From positions 20,258 to 84,257 of the forward strand of contig CAMTUH010000009.1 in the NCBI GenBank assembly GCA_947084935.1: a DNA stretch of 64,000 bases, given 5' to 3'. The stretch comes from CAMTUH01 sp947084935. GTDB taxonomy: Bacteria > Pseudomonadota > Gammaproteobacteria > Coxiellales > Coxiellaceae. Shown piece by piece: positions 16,197 through 24,690 of the stretch (position 1 is the first letter of the stretch; the number at the start of each line of letters is the position of its first letter). The notes beneath the pieces were generated by a model, which did not search any database, was not told where the DNA came from, and saw only the letters and a list, made by a program, of their open reading frames with translations. The translations under genes were made by a program, and so were the position numbers.

Positions 16197-18739
16197 TAGG
16201 TTTCCTTTCCAACAATCTCCGACGAAATCGCTTCGAGACCCACCAAAGACTCATCCTGCACCAATTGGATCAATCGCACCCCTTGCGTATTTCTTCCCAA
16301 CAACGAAATTTCATTCACGCGAGTTCTCACCAATGTTCCTTTGTCGCTGATTAACAGCACCTCATCATCATCCAGCACTTGTGCGGCCGAAACTACTTTA
16401 CCGTTGCGTTTATTGACGCAGATCGCCATAACGCCCTGCCCCCCTCGACCAATAGCGCGGTAATCGTCGAGTGACGTACGTTGTCCATAACCGTGCACGG
16501 TCGCCGTCAAGATAGAGGCTTTCGGTTGAACCACAATTAATGCAATCACTTCTTGCCCAGATTTTAATTTAATCCCGCGTACACCACGCGCCGAACGGCC
16601 CATAACCCGCACTTCTTTCTCATGAAAACGAATGGCTTTGCCGGCATCCGTCATGAGCATAATTTCTTTGTTATCGTCGGTGATACCCACGCCCACCAAC
16701 TGATCATCGCCCGTTAACTCCAACGCAATTTTTCCGCTGGTTCGTGGGCGAGAAAATTCATCCAACGATACTTTCTTAACCGATCCCTTCGCCGTTGCCA
16801 TGAAAACAAAATGGTCTTTATCAAAATCACGAATAGGTAAAATCGCCGAAATTTGCTCGTTTTTATCCAGAGGTAATAAATTCACGACGGGTCGTCCGCG
16901 CGCGGCTCGCCCTCCTTGAGGAACCTGATAGACCTTCAACCAATAGACTTTGCCCAACGTCGAAAAACACAAAATGGTATCGTGCGTACTGGCAATCAAA
17001 ATATTTTTAACAAAATCTTGTTCTTTGACGGTGGTGGCCATTTTTCCACGGCCACCGCGGTGTTGCGCTTGATAGCTGCTTAAAGATTGCGATTTGATGT
17101 ACCCCTCTTTCGAAAGCGTAACGACCATGTTTTCTTCAGTGATCAAATCTTCGTGCGTTAAATCTCGACTATCGTCGGTGATGACCGTACGTCGTTGATC
17201 GCCGAATTGTTTCCGAATTTCTTGCAATTCGTCTCGAATGACTCGATGTAATTTATCGGGATCCGTTACAATCTCGATGAGCCGACCAATTTGATCGATG
17301 ATGGCGGTGTACTCTTCATGAATTTTATCGATTTCCAATCCGGTTAATCGATGCAAGCGCAAATCCAATATCGCTTGCGCTTGAGTGGGCGATAATCGAT
17401 AACCTTCTTTTTGCTGACCATACTCAACAGGTAAATCTTCCGGTCTCGTCGTATCACTACCGGCTTTCTTTAATAATTTGGCCACGGAGCCGGGCGCCCA
17501 TATTTCTGCTAATAAATTTTCTTTCGCAACAGCAGGCGTTTTTGATTTTTTAATAAGCGCAATGACTTCGTCAATGTTCGCCAAAGCCACGCCCAAACCC
17601 TCTAAAACGTGCGCGCGCTCGCGGGCTTTTTTTAATTCAAAAATCGTACGGCGCGTAACGACTTCACGTCGATGTTGCAAGAAGGCGCCCAACAATTGTT
17701 TTAAGTTTAAAATTTTCGGTTGCCCGTTATCCAACGCAACCATGTTGATGCCAAACACTGTTTGCAACTGCGTTTGCGCAAATAAATTATTGAGTACCAC
17801 TTCAGCATAATCACCGCGCCGCACTTCGACTACCATGCGCATGCCGTCTTTATCGGATTCGTCACGGAGTGCAGAAATGCCCTCGATGCGTTTCTCACGA
17901 ACCAATTCGCCAATTTTTTCGAGTAATCGCGCTTTATTCACTTGATACGGGAGTTCCGTCACGATGATGGAAGCATGTCCGTTCTTGGCTATTTCAATTT
18001 CGGTTTTTGCACGCACGTAAATACGACCGCGCCCCGTCTTGTACGCTTGCACAATGCCACTGCGTCCGTTGATAATGCCGGCCGTCGGAAAATCCGGACC
18101 CGGAATGTATTTCATGAGTTTTTCAACGGACAACTCAGAGTCATCAATCAACGCGAGCGTGGCATCGATGATTTCATTCAAATTGTGCGGCGGAATATTC
18201 GTCGCCATACCCACGGCAATACCCGAAGCACCGTTGACCAGCAAATTGGGTATACGCGTCGGTAGCACCGACGGCGCCCTCTCGGTTTCATCGTAATTGG
18301 GAACGAAGTCGACGGTTTCTTTATCGAGATCTTCCATCAACGCGTGTGCGGCGCGCGATAACCGAATTTCGGTATAGCGCATGGCAGCGGGCGCATCGCC
18401 GTCCACCGAACCAAAGTTTCCCTGACCATCGACCAGCAAGTAGCGCATGCTAAATGGCTGGGCTAAACGAACGATGGTGTCGTACACCGCCACGTCACCG
18501 TGCGGATGGTATTTACCAATCACGTCTCCAACGATACGTGCGGATTTTTTATAGGGCTTATTCCAATCGTTACTCAGTTCTTTCATGGCGTAGAGAACCC
18601 GGCGGTGAACGGGTTTTAAACCGTCTCGTACGTCCGGCAAGGCGCGGCCAACGATCACGCTCATCGCGTAATCGAGGTAGGACTGCTTCAGTTCTTCTTC
18701 GATCGTAATCGGAATAATTTCGCTCGCCACTTCCGCCAT
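16196..18739 (-). CDS. gyrA: DNA gyrase subunit A
   Basis: GyrA is the DNA cleavage and rejoining subunit of gyrase. The 847-residue protein has the catalytic Tyr122 (AAMRYTEIRLS), the HPHGD helix, and the C-terminal beta-pinwheel with a GyrA box-like QHRGGRGKM. The quinolone-binding helix reads HPHGDVAVYDTIVRLAQ: position 83, normally Ser or Thr, is Val (codon GTG), while Asp87 is kept. The start MAEVASEIIPITIEEELKQSYLDYAM is the expected one. serC follows with a one-base overlap. A candidate extended -10 promoter lies about 60 bases upstream. Confidence 0.97.
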   Translation of the reverse strand: MAEVASEIIPITIEEELKQSYLDYAMSVIVGRALPDVRDGLKPVHRRVLYAMKELSNDWNKPYKKSARIVGDVIGKYHPHGDVAVYDTIVRLAQPFSMRYLLVDGQGNFGSVDGDAPAAMRYTEIRLSRAAHALMEDLDKETVDFVPNYDETERAPSVLPTRIPNLLVNGASGIAVGMATNIPPHNLNEIIDATLALIDDSELSVEKLMKYIPGPDFPTAGIINGRSGIVQAYKTGRGRIYVRAKTEIEIAKNGHASIIVTELPYQVNKARLLEKIGELVREKRIEGISALRDESDKDGMRMVVEVRRGDYAEVVLNNLFAQTQLQTVFGINMVALDNGQPKILNLKQLLGAFLQHRREVVTRRTIFELKKARERAHVLEGLGVALANIDEVIALIKKSKTPAVAKENLLAEIWAPGSVAKLLKKAGSDTTRPEDLPVEYGQQKEGYRLSPTQAQAILDLRLHRLTGLEIDKIHEEYTAIIDQIGRLIEIVTDPDKLHRVIRDELQEIRKQFGDQRRTVITDDSRDLTHEDLITEENMVVTLSKEGYIKSQSLSSYQAQHRGGRGKMATTVKEQDFVKNILIASTHDTILCFSTLGKVYWLKVYQVPQGGRAARGRPVVNLLPLDKNEQISAILPIRDFDKDHFVFMATAKGSVKKVSLDEFSRPRTSGKIALELTGDDQLVGVGITDDNKEIMLMTDAGKAIRFHEKEVRVMGRSARGVRGIKLKSGQEVIALIVVQPKASILTATVHGYGQRTSLDDYRAIGRGGQGVMAICVNKRNGKVVSAAQVLDDDEVLLISDKGTLVRTRVNEISLLGRNTQGVRLIQLVQDESLVGLEAISSEIVGKET

Positions 18740-18795
18740 GATTAGCCTCTTTTCCTTAATAAAACAATAAGTTACAATATATTTGGGAATCCAAA

Positions 18796-18804
18796 ATTAT
18801 ACCA
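18796..18804 (-). promoter_or_regulatory. Candidate extended -10 promoter for gyrA
   Basis: On the minus strand the sequence reads TGGTATAAT, an extended -10 (TGn before TATAAT at 18801-18796), about 57 bases before the gyrA start. The -35 position (TATGTC, 17-base spacer) is poor, as is common with extended -10 promoters. Confidence 0.45.
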
Positions 18805-18899
18805 TACTTTCCCCACCAGACATACATCAAAAAACTGTATTTCACCCCAGGCATTTTTCCGTTAAGATGGTACCCCTAAATCGAGGAGGAAGTGCTCAC

Positions 18900-20258
18900 A
18901 TGGAAAATATCGACATACTGATCAGTGCCCGTTGGATCCTGCCCATTGCCCCTAAAAACCACGTTCTTGAGGGTCACGCCCTAGCCATCAATGGCGATAA
19001 GATCGTCGATCTCTTGCCGTTGGAAGAGGCCGAGCAGAAATACTACGCCGAGCAATACCTCGAGCTCAAAAATCACGTACTCATGCCTGGCTTCGTCAAT
19101 GCGCATACACACACCCCCATGAATCTCTTTCGAGGCCTGGCCGACGATTTAGCCCTAATGGATTGGCTGCAGAAGCATATATGGCCAGCTGAAGGCACGA
19201 TCATAAACGCCGAATCGGTCGCCGCCGGAAGCCGCCTGGCCATTGCTGAAATGCTGCGCGGCGGTACCACTTGCTTTAACGACAATTATTTTTTCCACGA
19301 TACGACAGCACAAGTAGCGGCTGAGGAAGGCATACGCGCGTGCATCGGTTTAGTCATCCTAAACGTACCCACTCAGTGGGGAGAAAACGAAGCCGCTTAT
19401 CTCGCCCGCGCCAAAGAAACTTTATCGAAACCCAATCCGTCACCGCTCATCACTTACGCACTGACACCGCATGCACCCTACACCGTCGGCGACCAAATGC
19501 TGGCTGAAATTAAGCGAATTGCCGAGGAACGCCAGTTACCCATTCACATGCACGTTCACGAAACGGCGAGCGAAATTGAACAAAGCCAAAAAGAATTTGG
19601 AATACGGCCGCTGGAGCGTTTACATCGCTTGGGATTATTGTCCTCACGTTTTATTGCCATTCACATGACACAATTAACCGATGAAGAAATTCAACTCGTA
19701 AAAGAGACCCAAACCAACGTGGTTCACTGCCCCGAATCGAATTTAAAACTGGCGAGCGGTTTTGCACCCATCGCGCAACTGCTGAAACACAATATCAATG
19801 TTGCCCTTGGAACAGACGGTGCAGCGAGTAATAATGACCTGGATTTATTTGGCGAAATGCGAACCGCTGCGTTAATCGCCAAAGCCGTTGGCAACGACCC
19901 CACGCATTTATCTGCTGCGGAAGCGCTTAAAATGGCAACGCTGAACGGCGCAAAAGCGATCGGCTTAGAAAAACACATCGGTTCCTTGGAAGCCGGAAAA
20001 TTCGCCGACGTTATTTCGATCGATCTCAGCTCCTTCATCACGCAACCTATTTACAATCCCGTATCGCACCTCGTCTACGCCGCCAATCGTTTGCAAGTGT
20101 CCGACGTGTGGGTCGCCGGGAAACAACTGCTCAAGCAAGGAAAATTTACTCGCCTGGATGTCAGCAATATCGTGGCAGACGCTAACCGTTGGGCCGAAAA
20201 AGCGAAACCTTTTCAATCACGTGCTATTATCGAAGAACCGGTTGCAACCCAATATTAG
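18900..20258 (+). CDS. mtaD: Amidohydrolase, MtaD/TrzA-like adenosine-derivative deaminase
   Basis: This TRZ/ATZ-family metal-dependent deaminase is probably the 5'-methylthioadenosine/S-adenosylhomocysteine deaminase. The 452-residue protein has the metal-binding His69 and His71 (NAHTHTPMNLFRGLADDL), HAPYTVGD, HMHVHETASEIEQS, and the catalytic GTDGAASNNDLDLF. I chose the ATG at 18900, preceded by a strong GAGGAGG eight bases away. The longer frame from 18783 has no such site. The family also contains guanine and chlorohydrolase-like enzymes, so the substrate is inferred. It is transcribed away from gyrA. Confidence 0.85.
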   Translation: MENIDILISARWILPIAPKNHVLEGHALAINGDKIVDLLPLEEAEQKYYAEQYLELKNHVLMPGFVNAHTHTPMNLFRGLADDLALMDWLQKHIWPAEGTIINAESVAAGSRLAIAEMLRGGTTCFNDNYFFHDTTAQVAAEEGIRACIGLVILNVPTQWGENEAAYLARAKETLSKPNPSPLITYALTPHAPYTVGDQMLAEIKRIAEERQLPIHMHVHETASEIEQSQKEFGIRPLERLHRLGLLSSRFIAIHMTQLTDEEIQLVKETQTNVVHCPESNLKLASGFAPIAQLLKHNINVALGTDGAASNNDLDLFGEMRTAALIAKAVGNDPTHLSAAEALKMATLNGAKAIGLEKHIGSLEAGKFADVISIDLSSFITQPIYNPVSHLVYAANRLQVSDVWVAGKQLLKQGKFTRLDVSNIVADANRWAEKAKPFQSRAIIEEPVATQY

Positions 20259-20264
20259 CATTCT

Positions 20265-20373
20265 ATCAAATAAGTTTTTGTGCATTCAGTGAGGGGCGTC
20301 GCGACCAGGGAAGGTAAGAAGCGCCGAGTACAGGATGTACGTCCCCGAACGAATGCACAGAAACTTATTGATT
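20265..20373. mobile_element. MITE copy 1, ~110 bp with terminal inverted repeats
   Basis: The ends are inverted repeats of about 20 bases: AATAAGTTTTTGTGCATTC on the left and the complement of AATAAGTTTCTGTGCATTC on the right. The core contains GGGGCGTCGCGACC, GGTAAGAAGCGCCGAGTACA and GGATGTACGTCCCCGAA. It matches the element at 59321-59431 with only a few changes. It encodes no protein. It ends 17 bases before the mvaB start codon, so it forms nearly the whole mvaB upstream region. Confidence 0.85.
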
Positions 20374-20389
20374 TGCCAGGTAGGAAATC

Positions 20390-21295
20390 ATGAACTTCCC
20401 GAAAAAAGTCACCATCGTTGAAGTAGGCCCGCGCGACGGCCTGCAAAACGAGCACACCAACATCCCGACGGATTTAAAAATCCAATTCATCAACCAGCTT
20501 TCACAAGCGGGTCTCCCCATCATTGAGGTAACGAGTTTCGTTTCACCCAAATGGATTCCTCAAATGGCTGATCATTCCGAGGTGATGAACGGCATTAAAC
20601 GTTACCCCAACGTGCGGTACACAGCACTGGTGCCGAACGAGCAAGGCCTTTCCGATGCCGTGGCCACGCACACGCAAGAAATTGCCGTGTTCACCGCCGC
20701 CTCTGAAACCTTTACTCAAAAAAATATTAATTGCTCTATCGAAGAAAGTTTACACCGCATTGCGAAAGTTATTGAGGGTGCTAAAAAAAATAAGCTTCCC
20801 ATCCGCGGCTACGTTTCGTGCGCCCTGGGTTGCCCGTACGAAGGCGAAATCAAACCGGAGCAGGTTCTCAGCGTTTCGGAAAAATTAATTCAACTCGGTT
20901 GCCATCAAGTTTCACTGGGTGACACCATCGGTGTCGGAACACCGCATAAAGCTGCAACTCTGATTGACGTGATTCGCAAAAAAATACCGGTGGAAAAATT
21001 AGCGGTCCACTTTCACGATACCTACGCGCAAGCCTTAACGAATATTTACGTGTGCTTAGAAAAGGGAATTCGCACGATCGACAGCTCGGTCGCCGGCTTA
21101 GGCGGGTGTCCCTACGCTCCCGGTGCAGGCGGGAACGTGGCCACCGAAGACGTGATTTATTTGTTAAATGGATTGGGTATCCAGCACGGCGTGGATCTGA
21201 AACGGGTAGCCACTGCAGGCCGACTGATTTGCGACTATCTAAAAATACCGCCGCGGTCGAAAGTTTCCGTTGCACTTGCGGGCGCTACTTATTAA
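20390..21295 (+). CDS. mvaB: Hydroxymethylglutaryl-CoA lyase
   Basis: This TIM-barrel enzyme cleaves HMG-CoA to acetyl-CoA and acetoacetate, as in leucine breakdown. The 301-residue protein has the catalytic pair Arg15-Asp16 in VEVGPRDGLQNE and the divalent-metal histidines in VHFHDTYAQAL. It also has the active-site cysteine loop SSVAGLGGCPYAPGAGGNVATED. Length and motifs match the bacterial family, including the MITOCHONDRIAL-type loop glycines. A MITE lies directly upstream. No other leucine or acetoacetate gene is next to it. Confidence 0.94.
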   Translation: MNFPKKVTIVEVGPRDGLQNEHTNIPTDLKIQFINQLSQAGLPIIEVTSFVSPKWIPQMADHSEVMNGIKRYPNVRYTALVPNEQGLSDAVATHTQEIAVFTAASETFTQKNINCSIEESLHRIAKVIEGAKKNKLPIRGYVSCALGCPYEGEIKPEQVLSVSEKLIQLGCHQVSLGDTIGVGTPHKAATLIDVIRKKIPVEKLAVHFHDTYAQALTNIYVCLEKGIRTIDSSVAGLGGCPYAPGAGGNVATEDVIYLLNGLGIQHGVDLKRVATAGRLICDYLKIPPRSKVSVALAGATY

Positions 21296-21308
21296 TCCTT
21301 CTCTACGG

Positions 21309-22943
21309 CTATACACAGCAATAATCCGTGTAACCACCATCAACGGAACGATACGGCGTTTCTGTTGAGCCACAACTAGAAAATAACGTTCCCCACGAGG
21401 TAGAAAGCGATGCTCCATCTTCTTCGGTTGAATCCTGATCCTGAATCCCATTTTGCTCTTGATTTTGCGATTCATTTGACACCAATATTCCTTTCCATGC
21501 GTCCACCCAATCACTCAAATTGGCAGGCACACGCTCCCCCTTCGAAAGCAGCTCCTTCAAGGCATGAATAATTTTCTGAATAACCATCTCTTTTGAATTA
21601 TCCAACCAATCTGGGATATTAAAATGCCAATAGATAATGGAGCTGGTTAGCGCTAACATAACTGATGACAAACCCACTATCCACGGATCTTGCGTGATTA
21701 ATCGAAAAATCAACCCCGTACACCCATTTAGTGTTAGTAACCCATTCCCAATCATTTCGCCAGGAACAAAAAAATAACTCAACCACACGGCAAATATTTG
21801 CAGCAAAGCCGGATAAGTTACATCGGGCGGCGAAAGACGATAAGGAGACCCCGCTCCTCTGAGGTGCCGATAATAATTTCGTATTACATCACGGGTTCTA
21901 ACCGTAAATCGATCGGATGCCGCTTCCGCAATACCTTTCGATTCTACCAACATCTTACAACACTGCGAGAGCAAATAAATAAGGGCTGAAGGAACTAAAG
22001 TCGCGGTAGTAATGGTGTAAATGAGACTTTCATATTTAGGATCCAGAGCGACACGTTCATCGGGGTCGCCCTGGTACACGCCCAACAAAGCAAGAAATTT
22101 CCGGATCGAATGTGACGTTCCATAATCATAAGAAGGAATAACTCCAGCAAAACTAATTAAAATTACAAACCACTCAAAACGAGTTGGCCAACGCAGTTTT
22201 TTTTCCATTAGAAAAAATAGATTATCTTCCGCGGTTTTAAATCGATACGATAAGTTAGTGGCAAAATTAGCAATGGCGCAGAAAATTCCAACCGCAACAA
22301 GAATAAATTCATCATCGGTGACATATTCAGAAATAGTAACCATCCCTAAAAACGTCGCCAAAGAAGAACACAGCAGAGAGGAAACCCCACAAATACGCAC
22401 AAGAGCTCTTGCGATGAAAATAGGCCATGTATCAGGTATCTGTTCCAATTCCAGCGCAGCATCACGATGAAGCCAATCACTCACCATGCGCTTCGTAGAC
22501 ACTCCTCTCGTGCTCCAATTCATGTGCGCATCAGCAGAAACGCTGTAAATGGTTAACCAAGCGCTCAACCACGTCGGAACATGACTCACAACGGGCTTAT
22601 ACAATATATAATTTTCATTATAAAAATAATCTACCATCGCATAGATCCGAAATCCCACCGAAGAAAATACTTTGACTCCAACCAACGGGGCGGCAATGGC
22701 AAGCACGAGCCAACGGTAATTTTCGCCATTTTGGTTTTCAACAATAATGGTAGCGGAGTCGCCTTTGAAATGGACTCTGATTTTATAAAGCTTCGGAATG
22801 AGCGACTGAGAGCCTGACGGAGCAATTCGATTTATTTCATCGTCGCTTGTTATTTCATCGTCGCTTGACCCTATTTCACTATCTTCCTGCATATTCAACC
22901 CAAAGTAAGGACGCTTGCTTTGCGCGCAATTATATCGCAACAC
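21309..22943 (-). CDS. Large orphan multi-spanning membrane protein
   Basis: I do not recognise this 544-residue protein. It has a hydrophilic acidic N terminus (about 60 residues, with the repeated motif SSDDEITSDDEI), and then eight or more hydrophobic segments between residues ~75 and 455. A Glu/Gln/Asp-rich, Ser/Thr-rich C-terminal tail of about 70 residues ends in two cysteines. The acidic, low-complexity cytosolic ends around a membrane core would fit a lineage-specific transporter-like protein or a membrane-inserted secreted effector. Neither can be shown from sequence. Its tail resembles that of the partial protein at 2-544. It is divergent from birA. Confidence 0.65.
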   Translation of the reverse strand: MLRYNCAQSKRPYFGLNMQEDSEIGSSDDEITSDDEINRIAPSGSQSLIPKLYKIRVHFKGDSATIIVENQNGENYRWLVLAIAAPLVGVKVFSSVGFRIYAMVDYFYNENYILYKPVVSHVPTWLSAWLTIYSVSADAHMNWSTRGVSTKRMVSDWLHRDAALELEQIPDTWPIFIARALVRICGVSSLLCSSLATFLGMVTISEYVTDDEFILVAVGIFCAIANFATNLSYRFKTAEDNLFFLMEKKLRWPTRFEWFVILISFAGVIPSYDYGTSHSIRKFLALLGVYQGDPDERVALDPKYESLIYTITTATLVPSALIYLLSQCCKMLVESKGIAEAASDRFTVRTRDVIRNYYRHLRGAGSPYRLSPPDVTYPALLQIFAVWLSYFFVPGEMIGNGLLTLNGCTGLIFRLITQDPWIVGLSSVMLALTSSIIYWHFNIPDWLDNSKEMVIQKIIHALKELLSKGERVPANLSDWVDAWKGILVSNESQNQEQNGIQDQDSTEEDGASLSTSWGTLFSSCGSTETPYRSVDGGYTDYCCV

Positions 22944-22994
22944 GTTTGTTTATTTTGGAATTTCAGTAAAATAATTTAATCTTAATGTTTTATC

Positions 22995-23022
22995 TTGCAC
23001 TTAAATTCAAGAATGCCATAAT
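22995..23022 (+). promoter_or_regulatory. Candidate birA promoter placing the start near the start codon
   Basis: TTGCAC (22995-23000) and CATAAT (23017-23022) are separated by 16 bases, with TG in the extended -10 position. Transcription would begin near 23029, only about three bases before the birA ATG at 23032. No Shine-Dalgarno is visible, so the mRNA could be leaderless. Confidence 0.45.
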
Positions 23023-23031
23023 GATCGGCGC

Positions 23032-24030
23032 ATGGAAAAGACACAGACCGCCTATCGATTACTGGAGTTATTGAGCGACGGGAAATTTCACTCCGGTGAA
23101 GCGCTCGGCCCGATTTTAGGTATCACGCGAAGTGCGGTGTGGAAAGCCGTGAAACAGCTCATCAACCTCGGGATCGGCGTGGAATCCCTGGCGGGTAAAG
23201 GATACCGTATTCCGCACGGCATCGAATTGCTTGACTCCGCTCAAATTCAAACGGCTCTGGATCCTTCTACAAAAGCGCACGTCCACGACTTTATTGTATT
23301 TACAAGAATAAACTCGACGAACGATTACTTACTCTCGGCAATGCCGAATAATCCCGATAAGAACGTGGTGTGCCTTGCGGAATATCAAACTCAGGGGCGC
23401 GGCCGCCGGGGCCGACGCTGGGTCGCACCTTTCGGAACAAACCTCTATCTCTCCTTGCTGTGGCACTTTCAAAAAGACCCTGCGGAAATTGTTGGTTTAA
23501 GTCTTGCGGTGGCGGTTGCCGTTGTTAACGCCTTGCAACAATACGGAATAAAAAAAGGCCTCGGCCTAAAATGGCCGAACGACGTATTGTGGAAGGGACG
23601 AAAATTGGCTGGCATTCTGCTGGAAATGATGGCCGAACACCACGAACATTCTGCGGTAGTTATCGGCATTGGGCTCAACACGCACATGCCTTCCACGGCC
23701 GGTAGCGAAATCGACCAACCCTGGACGGACATTCACGAAATCACCCACGCAAAACCGAAACGCAATCAATTAGCTGGATTAATCATTCAACACGTAGTAC
23801 AAAGTTTATTGTTATTTCAAGAACAAGGCCTAACGCCCTTTTTACCGACGTGGCGCGCGTTCGATCGTCTCATCGGGAAAACAGTAAAATTAGAAATATC
23901 TTCACGAACCATCGAGGGCGTCATGCAAGACGTTTCCGACAAAGGCGAATTGATTTTATTATGCGCTAATAACGAGGAAAAACGTTTTTACAGCGGCGAA
24001 CTGAGCGTACGCGTTGTAAACACTCAATGA
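23032..24030 (+). CDS. birA: Biotin-protein ligase / biotin operon repressor
   Basis: BirA attaches biotin to the acetyl-CoA carboxylase carrier protein and, with its N-terminal domain, can repress biotin genes. The 332-residue protein has the winged-helix domain (residues ~5-65, GKFHSGEALGPILGITRSAVWKAVKQL), then the ligase domain. The ligase carries the biotinoyl-AMP loop QGRGRRGRRWVAPFGTNLYLSLLW and KWPNDVLWKGRKLAGILLE, plus a C-terminal SH3-like domain. The presence of the HTH makes it a bifunctional (group II) enzyme. No Shine-Dalgarno precedes the start. Its 3' end overlaps that of dedA by seven bases. Confidence 0.95.
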   Translation: MEKTQTAYRLLELLSDGKFHSGEALGPILGITRSAVWKAVKQLINLGIGVESLAGKGYRIPHGIELLDSAQIQTALDPSTKAHVHDFIVFTRINSTNDYLLSAMPNNPDKNVVCLAEYQTQGRGRRGRRWVAPFGTNLYLSLLWHFQKDPAEIVGLSLAVAVAVVNALQQYGIKKGLGLKWPNDVLWKGRKLAGILLEMMAEHHEHSAVVIGIGLNTHMPSTAGSEIDQPWTDIHEITHAKPKRNQLAGLIIQHVVQSLLLFQEQGLTPFLPTWRAFDRLIGKTVKLEISSRTIEGVMQDVSDKGELILLCANNEEKRFYSGELSVRVVNTQ

Positions 24031-24623
24031 AATCGTTCTCTAACCACATGCCACACGCCCGGGAGAACAGAAAGGAAAATAATACCCAAAACAACCAAAA
24101 GAATGTAGCGACTCGCATTAGGAATTAAATTTCCAAAATAATAACCCAACACCGTAATGCCACCCGCCCAAATCAAAGCACCCACAACATTGAACATTAG
24201 ATAACGCCGGTAAGGCATCTTTACCATGCCTGCAACAATGGGCACAAAAGTCCGCACAATGGGCACCAATCGACCGAGAATCAACGCCTTGCCACCGTGC
24301 TTGTTGTAGAACTGTTCGGCTTGGAGCAGATAGCGTTTCTTGAACCAAAGGGAATCCTCACGTCGGTACAGCCACAGACCTAACTTCCGGCCAAACCAAT
24401 AACCTACCGCATAACCCACAATCGCGGTAACAATAACTGCTGGAATTAAAAACCAGGGGTTAAAAACATTTTTTGAAGCTAATAGCCCAGCGGCAAATAA
24501 CAAACTGTCGCCCGGAAGGAAAAACCCTACAAATAAACCCGTTTCTGCAAATATGATAAACAGTATACCCACGTAGCCAATCGTGCTGACCCACTGGATG
24601 ATATCTATGTGATGGTGAAGCAT
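24024..24623 (-). CDS. DedA-family membrane protein
   Basis: DedA/VTT-family proteins act as lipid carriers (undecaprenyl phosphate or phospholipid flippases) or in proton-linked homeostasis. The 199-residue protein has the re-entrant loop FAETGLFVGFFLPGDSLL and the conserved basic motif GRLVPIVRTFVPIVAGM, with four or five hydrophobic segments. I chose the ATG at 24623 (MLHHHIDIIQWV), since the longer frame to 24809 runs through the divergent siderophore gene and has no membrane-protein character there. The divergent start at 24691 leaves a 67-base shared control region. Confidence 0.88.
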   Translation of the reverse strand: MLHHHIDIIQWVSTIGYVGILFIIFAETGLFVGFFLPGDSLLFAAGLLASKNVFNPWFLIPAVIVTAIVGYAVGYWFGRKLGLWLYRREDSLWFKKRYLLQAEQFYNKHGGKALILGRLVPIVRTFVPIVAGMVKMPYRRYLMFNVVGALIWAGGITVLGYYFGNLIPNASRYILLVVLGIIFLSVLPGVWHVVRERFH

Positions 24624-24690
24624 CTCGTTTCCATCCCGATGATTTAGGGCTATTGTATAGGAGGAAAATAAAGAGTGCGAGTCATTCAGC

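Noticed and set aside
18783..18899. Upstream extension of the MtaD-like gene
   Set aside because: It would overlap the gyrA promoter region and has no ribosome site; the ATG at 18900 is well supported.
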